DNA of 6,836 nucleotides from Clostridia bacterium (GTDB lineage: Bacteria > Bacillota > Clostridia > Christensenellales > UBA1242), in assembly GCA_016290255.1 (NCBI GenBank), contig JAEETG010000139.1, positions 1 through 6,836 on the forward strand, in the 5' to 3' direction. Shown piece after piece: positions 1-5,645 of the stretch (its first letter is position 1; each line of letters starts with the position of its first letter). The notes under the pieces are model-generated. The model saw only the letters and a list, made by a program, of their open reading frames with translations. It searched no databases and was not told the origin of the DNA. The position numbers were made by a program, and so were the translations under genes.

Positions 1-1
1 G

Positions 2-70
2 CTTAGAAAAATTATTCTAGACCACGATAAACGTGCAATCACAAAATATCGCGAAAAAATGAACGCATAA
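2..70 (+). CDS. C-terminal end of an unrecognised protein (partial)
   Basis: An open frame enters from the left edge and reads 22 residues, ending in KYREKMNA, before a TAA at 68-70. The segment is charged and helix-like (many Lys, Arg, Asp, Glu) with no membrane character. It is followed at a normal distance by an intrinsic terminator on the same strand, which supports it being a real gene end. Too little is visible to assign a family, and I do not recognise the tail. Confidence 0.45.
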   Translation, partial: LRKIILDHDKRAITKYREKMNA

Positions 71-92
71 CCATTTGCAAAATAAAGTGTTC

Positions 93-128
93 AAAAAACA
101 TAAAAAAACGCAAAAAACACACAAAAAA
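93..128. other. Helically phased A-tracts (probable intrinsic DNA bend)
   Basis: Four runs of six or seven A residues occupy 93-98, 102-108, 112-117 and 123-128. Their centres are about 9.5 to 11 bases apart, close to one helical turn. Phased A-tracts of this kind are known to curve DNA. The run lies between the upstream gene end and the terminator hairpin; its last tract is also the A-arm of that hairpin. The curvature is inferred. Confidence 0.45.
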
Positions 129-150
129 CAGCCTTGTTGGCTGTTTTTTT
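123..150 (+). terminator. Rho-independent terminator of the left-edge gene
   Basis: The arms CAGCC (129-133) and GGCTG (139-143) enclose the loop TTGTT. The A6 run before the first arm can pair with the T7 run at 144-150, which also serves as the U-tract. It ends the partial gene at the left edge and insulates it from the flippase promoter downstream. The same stem recurs at 4575-4605. Confidence 0.85.
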
Positions 151-209
151 GTTAAATATAAAAATATTTGTGAGTTTTTGTTAAACATTTATGTTTTTTT
201 ATATTATAG

Positions 210-231
210 TTTTTAATTTTTTTATTAAAAA
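210..231. repeat. AT-only 8-bp inverted repeat upstream of the flippase promoter
   Basis: TTTTTAAT at 210-217 and ATTAAAAA at 224-231 are perfect inverted copies around a T6 loop, ending three bases before the proposed -35 box. The position fits either an AT-rich UP element contacting RNA polymerase alpha or a repressor operator. In sequence this rich in A and T a chance match is also possible. Confidence 0.35.
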
Positions 232-233
232 AT

Positions 234-263
234 GTTACAAGAAGTTAATAATTGTGATATAAT
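234..263 (+). promoter_or_regulatory. Sigma-A-type promoter of the flippase-GRE-activase operon
   Basis: A perfect TATAAT at 258-263 is preceded by TG at 255-256, giving an extended -10 (TGATATAAT). A fair -35, GTTACA at 234-239 (four of six matches to TTGACA), lies 18 bases upstream. Transcription would begin near base 270, downstream of the first in-frame ATG at 267. The flippase must then use the ATG at 294, leaving a leader of about 24 bases. Confidence 0.75.
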
Positions 264-280
264 GTTATGAATGGAAATGT

Positions 281-293
281 AGGGGAAGAAGCA
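281..293 (+). promoter_or_regulatory. Ribosome binding site that sets the flippase start
   Basis: AGGGG at 281-285 lies eight bases before the ATG at 294. The ATG at 267 has no purine-rich site before it and lies at or upstream of the predicted transcription start. This selects 294 as the initiation codon. Confidence 0.8.
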
Positions 294-1865
294 ATGGAAG
301 AAAAAACCGAAAAGGAAGAAGCTATTATAGACGAGAAAACACTTGTAAATGAAAATGATTTAAAGCAAACAGAAAATCAAGATGAAGAAACAAAACAAGA
401 TAATAATCAAACAAAAAATAGCAAAAAGGCTATTTTAAAAAATTATGCGTTTAATGCATTGTATCAAATTTTTTTGATTATTGTTCCTTTAATTGTTACT
501 CCATATATTTCAAGAGTTTTGCTTCCTGTGGGTGTTGGCCAATATAGCTTTTCATTTTCCCTTATTTCATACTTTGTTATTTTTGCTGCTCTTGGATTTA
601 ATTTATATGGTCAAAGAGAAATTGCAAAATATCAAGGTGACAAGCATAAACAGTCAGTGGTGTTTTGGGAAATAACAATAGTTAGAATTTTCACAACACT
701 ATTGTTTTTGATGATAAATATAGTTCTTTGTGGCTTTAATGTTTATGGAACCTACAACACACTGATGTTAATTTTGAGCATAAACATTTTTGCAACAATG
801 TTTGACTTTTCTTTTGTTCTTCAAGGAAATGAAGCTTTTGGGAAATTGGTTCTAAGAAACTTTGTTGTCAAAACGCTTGCGGTAATATCAATTTTCGTGT
901 TTGTAAAAACAGAAAATGATGTTTGGATCTACACGCTTATTAATGCTTTAATGGTTTTGGTTAGCAATCTTGCAATAATTTTTTATATGTTTAAAATGGT
1001 TCAAAAAGTTTCTTTTGATGAATTAAAACCATTTAAAAGGTTTGTTCCTGCTTTGAGATTTTTCTTACCAACAATTGTGATTTCAATTTACACAATTTTG
1101 GACAAAACACTTATTGGGTTTATTTTAAAATCAGACGCACAAAACGGATTTTATGATCAAGCGTATAAGATTGTTTCAATTGTCGTAACGCTCACAACTG
1201 CCTTAAGCCTTGTTATGGTTTCAAGAAATAGTTATGAAAAAGCAAGGGGAAACACTGAGGCTCTAAAAAACAATATGTATTTTGCAAGCAAGATAGTTAT
1301 GTGTGTGGGGCTTCCACTTATGTTTGGAGTTATGGCAATATCACAGAACATGAACCTTTGGTTTTTTGGCCCAGGTTACACTGAAGTTATAAACTTAATG
1401 ATTGCGTTTGCTCCGCTTATTATGATGATTGGTTTAAATAATGTGACTGGCATTCAATATTTAATGGCTGTTGGAAGAGAAAACACTTTCACAAAAACCG
1501 TTATTTTTGGAGCTTTACTAAACTTTGTTTTAAATATCGTTTTAATATACACCATTGGAACAATTGGTGCAGTTATTTCTAGCGTTGTTGCTGAAATGGC
1601 AATTTTAGTTTGTCAGTTAATAATTTTAAGAAAAGAAGTTTCTGTTAAGAAATTTTTGCTATGCGGTTGGAAAAACTTATTGGCATCAGTTTGCATGTTT
1701 GTGTGCTTGTGGTTCATAAAAGATTATTTTGTTTCATCAATTCTAAACACTTGCTTACTTATTTTGATTGGAATGGCAATTTATGGATTGTTGCTAATTT
1801 TGCTGAAAGATGATATAATAAAAACAATAAAGAACAAACTATTCAAAAAGGATAAAAAAATATGA
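294..1865 (+). CDS. Polysaccharide/lipid-linked oligosaccharide flippase (MOP superfamily, Wzx-like)
   Basis: A 523-residue integral membrane protein of the polysaccharide-exporter (Wzx/RfbX-like) branch of the MOP superfamily. Such proteins flip undecaprenyl-linked oligosaccharides or related precursors across the cytoplasmic membrane. About the first 45 residues are a hydrophilic, Glu/Lys/Asn/Gln-rich tail, probably cytoplasmic and disordered. The family pattern then begins with LKNYAFNALYQIF and the TPYISR loop, and a dozen or more hydrophobic segments run to a basic C-terminus (KKDKKI). The N-terminal tail is longer than usual for the family. The 267 start is rejected because it precedes the predicted transcription start and lacks a ribosome site. 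The gene ends in TGA, overlapping the next gene's ATG by 4 bases (ATGA), so the two are probably translationally coupled. Substrate is unknown; no glycosyltransferase is visible nearby. Family call sure, substrate not. Confidence 0.92.
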   Translation: MEEKTEKEEAIIDEKTLVNENDLKQTENQDEETKQDNNQTKNSKKAILKNYAFNALYQIFLIIVPLIVTPYISRVLLPVGVGQYSFSFSLISYFVIFAALGFNLYGQREIAKYQGDKHKQSVVFWEITIVRIFTTLLFLMINIVLCGFNVYGTYNTLMLILSINIFATMFDFSFVLQGNEAFGKLVLRNFVVKTLAVISIFVFVKTENDVWIYTLINALMVLVSNLAIIFYMFKMVQKVSFDELKPFKRFVPALRFFLPTIVISIYTILDKTLIGFILKSDAQNGFYDQAYKIVSIVVTLTTALSLVMVSRNSYEKARGNTEALKNNMYFASKIVMCVGLPLMFGVMAISQNMNLWFFGPGYTEVINLMIAFAPLIMMIGLNNVTGIQYLMAVGRENTFTKTVIFGALLNFVLNIVLIYTIGTIGAVISSVVAEMAILVCQLIILRKEVSVKKFLLCGWKNLLASVCMFVCLWFIKDYFVSSILNTCLLILIGMAIYGLLLILLKDDIIKTIKNKLFKKDKKI

Positions 1866-3844
1866 GCATAAAGGGATTAATAAAAAAGTTTGTGCCAAAA
1901 AGTGTTGTTTTTAAAGCAAGAACAATTTTGGCGGAAAGCAAAAGAACTGGCAATAAATCTAAAAAGCAGAAGCTTATGTTTGTTGCAAAAAATTACTTTA
2001 AGTATAAAAGCTTTAATAATAGAGATGAAGCCAAGAACTTAATTAATATGTATAAAAAGATGGATTTGTCAGTTAAAGATGGTGATTCTTTTATTTATTT
2101 TATTGATGATAAAAAAATATTTTATAATCCAAATAACTATTCAAATGGAACTGTTTGTTATTCTTTAATTTTGGATTATTCTTTAAGTGAACTAAAAGAA
2201 AAGTCAACAAATGAGGATATGAAAAAAGAATATGACGCTTTAAATAAAATTGTTGATATGATTTTGGAAAGAAATAAAGACAAACAGAATAAATACTTAA
2301 CATACATAAATAATCTAAAAACCCAAAAGGCTCAAAGTTTGGAAGAGGCTTTTCAAAGGATTTTGTTTTTGAACTCCGTTCTTTGGCAGGCACGTCACGA
2401 TCGTATGGGGCTTGGCAGAATGGATTTATATCTAGATAGATTTGTGAAAGATATGAAAAGTGGTGAAATATCTTTAGTTGTTTCAAAATTTTTGCAAACT
2501 CTTCACAAGGATTACAAGTTTAAAAGTGGTAATTTACTTGGAGACACTGGTCAAATTATAATTTGTGGTGGCTTAAATGAAGATGGAACATATTTTTCAA
2601 ATAAACTCACCTACATTTTTATTGAAGAACTCAAAAAACTTCAGATTCCTGATCCAAAAGTTTTGCTGCGTGTTGCAGATAATATGCCAGATAAATTGCT
2701 TACAACAGCTTTTGATTGCATGAAAACAGGAATTGGCTGTCCACTTCTTTCAAATGATCAAAAAGTTATTCCCGCAATGATTGAGTTTGGCTATGAAGAA
2801 AAAGATGCTTACAACTATGTTGTTTCAGCTTGTTGGGAACCTTTTGTTGCTGATGTATCAGCAGAGCTAAATAATAATTTCAATATAAATTTTTTAAAGT
2901 TATTTACAAATGTTTTGTTTAGTGATGAAATGAAACAAGCAAATGGTTTAGATGATGTGTTAAAGATATACTATAAACAGATTAATCAAGAAACAAAAAG
3001 ATTAACACAAGCGGTGAACAACTTTATGTTTGGCCAAGATGTTTTGTGCTCGTGTTTTAATAAGGCTTGTTTTGAATCCCAGAAACTAATGAAGGATTTT
3101 GGAGCAAAATACAATAACTTTGGGGTCACTGGTTTGGGGCTAGCAAATGTTGTGGATTCACTGATTGCAATTGATGAAATTGTTTTCAAGTCGAAACAAA
3201 AATCTTTAGTTGAATTTTTGGAAATTGTGAAAAATAATTTTGGTGGTCATGAAAATTTGAGAGCATACATTCAAGATGAACTTTTAAAATATGGGAACGA
3301 TGATGAGTGCGTTGTGGAACTCACAAACAAAATAATCAACAAAACAAAAGAGTTATTTAACAACAATGCGCAAGGAAAGAGAAGAATAAAATTCGGTCTT
3401 TCCTCTCCAGATTATATTTGTGGGACAATAGATATTCCAGCAACTCCAGATGGAAGGCTTGACGGAGAACCCGCAAATGTTCACATTTCATGCAGAAAGC
3501 CAGTTGCTTTCACGGAACTTATTTCTTTTGCATCCAAACTGGATTATTCAAAAATGGCTTTTAACGGAAATGTTGTGGACTATATGTTAACTCCAACATT
3601 TTTGGAAGATAACTCTCAAAAATTTGTTGAGTTTTTAAAACTTGCAATCAAAAAAGGATTTTTCCAAATGCAACTCAATGTTGTGTCTAGTGAAACGCTT
3701 ATCAAGGCAAAAAATAATCCAGAGTTATATAAAAACTTGATTGTGAGAGTTTGGGGATTTAGTGCTTATTTTAATGAACTTCCAGAGGAATATAAAAATT
3801 ATTTGATAGAGAGGGCACAAAAAAGTGAATATGCTTATCAGTAA
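1862..3844 (+). CDS. Divergent glycyl radical enzyme of the Cys-x-Glu type (PFL-like superfamily)
   Basis: A 660-residue glycyl radical enzyme. The glycyl loop RVWGFSAYF places the radical on Gly632 near the C-terminus. The active-site thiyl loop reads SACWEPF, with Cys324 and Glu326. Other superfamily blocks are visible: GLGRMDLYLDRF (~183-194), GQIIICGGLNEDG (~230-242), a SNDQKVIPAMIEFG block (~297-310), KYGNDDE (~476-482), ATPDGR (~527-532) and LNVVSSETL (~605-613). The Cys-x-Glu motif is characteristic of dehydratases, C-N lyases and decarboxylases and excludes classical pyruvate formate-lyase, which has adjacent cysteines. At 660 residues it is short for a family usually near 750-850, the deficit being N-terminal. 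The first ~38 residues are basic and possibly amphipathic. A Shine-Dalgarno site (AAAAGGA, ~1846-1852) precedes the ATG by nine bases. The substrate cannot be named. Trp325 and Trp631 beside the radical residues are unusual. Confidence 0.95.
   Translation: MSIKGLIKKFVPKSVVFKARTILAESKRTGNKSKKQKLMFVAKNYFKYKSFNNRDEAKNLINMYKKMDLSVKDGDSFIYFIDDKKIFYNPNNYSNGTVCYSLILDYSLSELKEKSTNEDMKKEYDALNKIVDMILERNKDKQNKYLTYINNLKTQKAQSLEEAFQRILFLNSVLWQARHDRMGLGRMDLYLDRFVKDMKSGEISLVVSKFLQTLHKDYKFKSGNLLGDTGQIIICGGLNEDGTYFSNKLTYIFIEELKKLQIPDPKVLLRVADNMPDKLLTTAFDCMKTGIGCPLLSNDQKVIPAMIEFGYEEKDAYNYVVSACWEPFVADVSAELNNNFNINFLKLFTNVLFSDEMKQANGLDDVLKIYYKQINQETKRLTQAVNNFMFGQDVLCSCFNKACFESQKLMKDFGAKYNNFGVTGLGLANVVDSLIAIDEIVFKSKQKSLVEFLEIVKNNFGGHENLRAYIQDELLKYGNDDECVVELTNKIINKTKELFNNNAQGKRRIKFGLSSPDYICGTIDIPATPDGRLDGEPANVHISCRKPVAFTELISFASKLDYSKMAFNGNVVDYMLTPTFLEDNSQKFVEFLKLAIKKGFFQMQLNVVSSETLIKAKNNPELYKNLIVRVWGFSAYFNELPEEYKNYLIERAQKSEYAYQ
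3811..3815 (+). promoter_or_regulatory. Ribosome binding site selecting the GTG start of the activase
   Basis: GAGGG at 3811-3815 lies nine bases before GTG at 3825 and fifteen before ATG at 3831. Normal spacing favours the GTG. The site sits inside the last codons of the glycyl radical enzyme gene, which suggests coupled translation. Confidence 0.6.
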
Positions 3845-4574
3845 CATACAAAGATTTTGTTTGAGAGACGGAAAGGGAATTAGAACCACAGTGTTTTTTA
3901 TGGGGTGTCCACTTAGGTGTTTTTGGTGTTCTAACCCAGAAAATTTTAAAAGTGAAATTATTAAATATAACAAAAACGGCACTGAAAAAACTTTTGGAAA
4001 AATCTACACTGAAGATGAACTATTCTGTGAAATTATGAAAGATAAAGATTTTTATGAGAATGGTGGTGGGGTGACTTTTTCTGGTGGTGAGTGTTTGCTA
4101 TTTTTAAAAGGTCACACAAACCTTTTGGAAAAGTTGAAACAAAATGGTGTGTCAATTTGTGTTGAAACATGTTTAAATGTTCCTAGTGAAAATATACAAA
4201 AAGTCAAGAATTATATTGATGAATTTTTTATTGACTTAAAGGTTTTCACAGACAAAGCAAAACAAATTAATTGTGAGCCAAATAAAGTTATTTCAAACCT
4301 AAAGTTATTAAAAGATAAAAATGCAATCACAACATTTAGGTTACCTTTAGTTAAAGGGTTTAATGATGACAAGGATAATCTTGGGATAATTAAGAATATA
4401 ATTCATAAGTTTAACCCAAATTGTGTTGAGATTTTTAGTGTTATGAATTTGGGAAAGGAAAAATATCAGAGTTTGGGGTTGAAGGTGCCTGATTTAAAGA
4501 AATTTTCTCCAAGCGAAATGGAAAACATTAAAACATTTTTAGATTATGAAAATTTAGTTATAAATAAGTTTTAA
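3825..4574 (+). CDS. Glycyl radical enzyme activase (radical SAM, PflA-like)
   Basis: A 249-residue radical SAM enzyme that should install the glycyl radical on the preceding gene's product, using S-adenosylmethionine and a [4Fe-4S] cluster. The N-terminal block KGIRTTVFFMGCPLRCFWC carries the CX3CX2C motif (Cys28, Cys32, Cys35). GGGVTFSGGE (80-89) is the SAM-binding GGE motif, though the usual following Pro is Cys90. ETC (~114-116), IDLK (138-141) and RLPLVKGFND (~174-183) match conserved activase positions. The length equals that of minimal pyruvate formate-lyase activase. There is no Cys-rich ferredoxin insertion after the cluster motif, unlike the activases of most Cys-x-Glu glycyl radical enzymes. 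The GTG start overlaps the upstream gene by 20 bases; ATG at 3831 is the alternative. An intrinsic terminator follows the stop directly, making this the last gene of the operon. Confidence 0.95.
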   Translation: MNMLISNIQRFCLRDGKGIRTTVFFMGCPLRCFWCSNPENFKSEIIKYNKNGTEKTFGKIYTEDELFCEIMKDKDFYENGGGVTFSGGECLLFLKGHTNLLEKLKQNGVSICVETCLNVPSENIQKVKNYIDEFFIDLKVFTDKAKQINCEPNKVISNLKLLKDKNAITTFRLPLVKGFNDDKDNLGIIKNIIHKFNPNCVEIFSVMNLGKEKYQSLGLKVPDLKKFSPSEMENIKTFLDYENLVINKF

Positions 4575-4605
4575 AAAAACAGCCAATATGGCTGTTCTTT
4601 TGTTT
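4575..4605. terminator. Bidirectional intrinsic terminator between convergent operons
   Basis: The arms CAGCC (4580-4584) and GGCTG (4590-4594) enclose AATAT, and flanking AA/TT pairs extend the stem to seven. On the plus strand a T-rich tail (TTCTTTTGTTTTT) follows. On the minus strand the A7 run at 4573-4579 becomes an uninterrupted U7. It therefore ends both the activase transcript and, after the GNAT stop at 4606, the minus-strand operon. Confidence 0.88.
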
Positions 4606-5163
4606 TTATGTTGTGAGTTTAAATTCAAAATCAAGTGTTTTATAATATTTATCAAAATCTTCTTTTTTTAGTTTTGTGATAATTTCAACAACTTCACTAT
4701 TTAGAGAAGGAGAATAATTTTTTGTTTTTCCAACAATTTTGTATCCCATTTTTTGTTGCATGTTTTTTGACTTCTCATTGAATTCGAAAAATCCATTTCT
4801 AATTTCATTTAGTTTTAAATAATCGAAAGCAAATTTTGCACGGGCAATAAAAATTTCTTGTCCATAGCCTTGACCTCTAAATTTTCTGTGCACATAAATT
4901 CCCCCACGAAATTCGCCATCTTTATTTAGAGACAAGCTGGTTCCGCCAACCAATTCTCCAGATTTTGTGGTGACTGCAAAATAGTAAGTGTTTTTGTCAT
5001 CTTGTTGTCTTTTTGCTAGAAATTCAATTGCATCATTTTTTGTGTATGGAAATGGCATTGTCATATTTTTAACTAATTCAAAATCGTTCAAGCAATCAAC
5101 CAAATCATCCACATCACTTAATTTCCATTTTCTAAAAATCAATCTTTTGGTTTCAATTTGCAT
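4606..5163 (-). CDS. GNAT-family N-acetyltransferase (RimJ/RimL-like)
   Basis: A 185-residue single-domain cytosolic acetyltransferase expected to move an acetyl group from acetyl-CoA to an amine. The N-terminus has the RimJ/RimL-type pattern ETKRLIFRKWKLSDVDD. The acetyl-CoA pyrophosphate-binding motif is FRGQGYGQE (Arg96, Gly97, Gly99, Gly101), after the beta-4 strand GGIYVHRKF. The C-terminal signature N-x-KS...QQKMGYKIVG (~129-145) corresponds to the usual N-x-S...EKLGF block. The ATG at 5163 has an AAAGGA site about 11 bases upstream. It overlaps the end of the histidine-phosphatase gene by 25 bases, so it is the last gene of the minus-strand operon. The substrate (protein N-terminus, antibiotic, polyamine or sugar amine) cannot be read from the sequence. 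Confidence 0.9.
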   Translation of the reverse strand: MQIETKRLIFRKWKLSDVDDLVDCLNDFELVKNMTMPFPYTKNDAIEFLAKRQQDDKNTYYFAVTTKSGELVGGTSLSLNKDGEFRGGIYVHRKFRGQGYGQEIFIARAKFAFDYLKLNEIRNGFFEFNEKSKNMQQKMGYKIVGKTKNYSPSLNSEVVEIITKLKKEDFDKYYKTLDFEFKLTT

Positions 5164-5645
5164 TTTTTAGTTTTTCCTTTTTTTATTTCGAAAATTAGGG
5201 GAGATAGGCTTGGGATTCCAATTTTTGGAATGTCTTCATTGATTGCAAGATTAAAAGATCTGCAAATAAATGCTGAAACATTAATTCCACTTGAAACGCA
5301 AATAACACTATCTGTGTCTTCAAATTTATTGGTGATTTCATCAATAACGCAAGCGGTGCGGTTTAGCATTTCAGAATAGGTTTCATCTTTAACCATGCCA
5401 AACTCATCAAGTCTTGAATCCAAAATGACTGGCACCTTTATGTGTTTGTTAATAATGTTTGCTGTTAGCTGGCATCTGTTTGATGGTGCTGAATAAATTG
5501 CTTTAATGGAATTTTTTGTTGGAATTTTTGTTAAAAGTTTTGCAAACAGATTTGCATCTTTTTTCCCGATTGAGCTTAACTTGTCGCAAAGTTTGTTGTC
5601 TGGAGTTCTTTTTCTGTTCCCGTGGTGAACATAAATTATTTTCAT
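5139..5645 (-). CDS. Histidine-phosphatase-superfamily protein with altered catalytic residues
   Basis: A 168-residue cytosolic protein with the phosphoglycerate-mutase/histidine-phosphatase layout. Its N-terminal strand MKIIYVHHGN carries His8, aligned with the phospho-accepting His of the RHG motif, but the preceding Arg is His7. YSAPSNRCQLTA (51-62) matches the SxxxRaxqTA block, with Arg57 as phosphate ligand. LDSRLDEFGM (75-84) matches the rLxE block, with Glu81 as the probable acid. The second catalytic His, normally in a VSHG motif, is replaced: the sequence reads VSSG (117-120) with Ser119. Losing one phosphate-pocket Arg and the second His suggests low activity, a different substrate, or a binding role. 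The ATG has a good AAAGGA site eight bases upstream. The gene start lies inside the annotated PAP2 end, and its own end overlaps the GNAT gene. Family call fairly sure; enzymatic activity uncertain. Confidence 0.8.
   Translation of the reverse strand: MKIIYVHHGNRKRTPDNKLCDKLSSIGKKDANLFAKLLTKIPTKNSIKAIYSAPSNRCQLTANIINKHIKVPVILDSRLDEFGMVKDETYSEMLNRTACVIDEITNKFEDTDSVICVSSGINVSAFICRSFNLAINEDIPKIGIPSLSPLIFEIKKGKTKKCKLKPKD

Noticed and set aside
71..233. Riboswitch or small RNA in the left intergenic region
   Set aside because: Apart from the terminator, A-tracts and an AT-only inverted repeat I see no structured GC-containing helices, and the flippase leader is only about 24 bases.
267..293. ATG at 267 as the flippase start
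   Set aside because: It lies at or upstream of the predicted transcription start and has no ribosome site. ATG at 294 has AGGGG at eight bases.
2100..2486. 128-codon minus-strand open frame inside the glycyl radical enzyme gene
   Set aside because: It is antisense to conserved superfamily blocks and shows no recognisable domain, so it is taken as a shadow.
1862..3844. Annotation as pyruvate formate-lyase
   Set aside because: The active site has a single Cys followed by x-Glu, not adjacent cysteines, and the N-terminal third is divergent. Only the superfamily is supported.
3725..3982. Minus-strand open frame across the enzyme/activase junction
   Set aside because: It is antisense to the glycyl radical loop and the CX3CX2C motif, both clearly coding on the plus strand.
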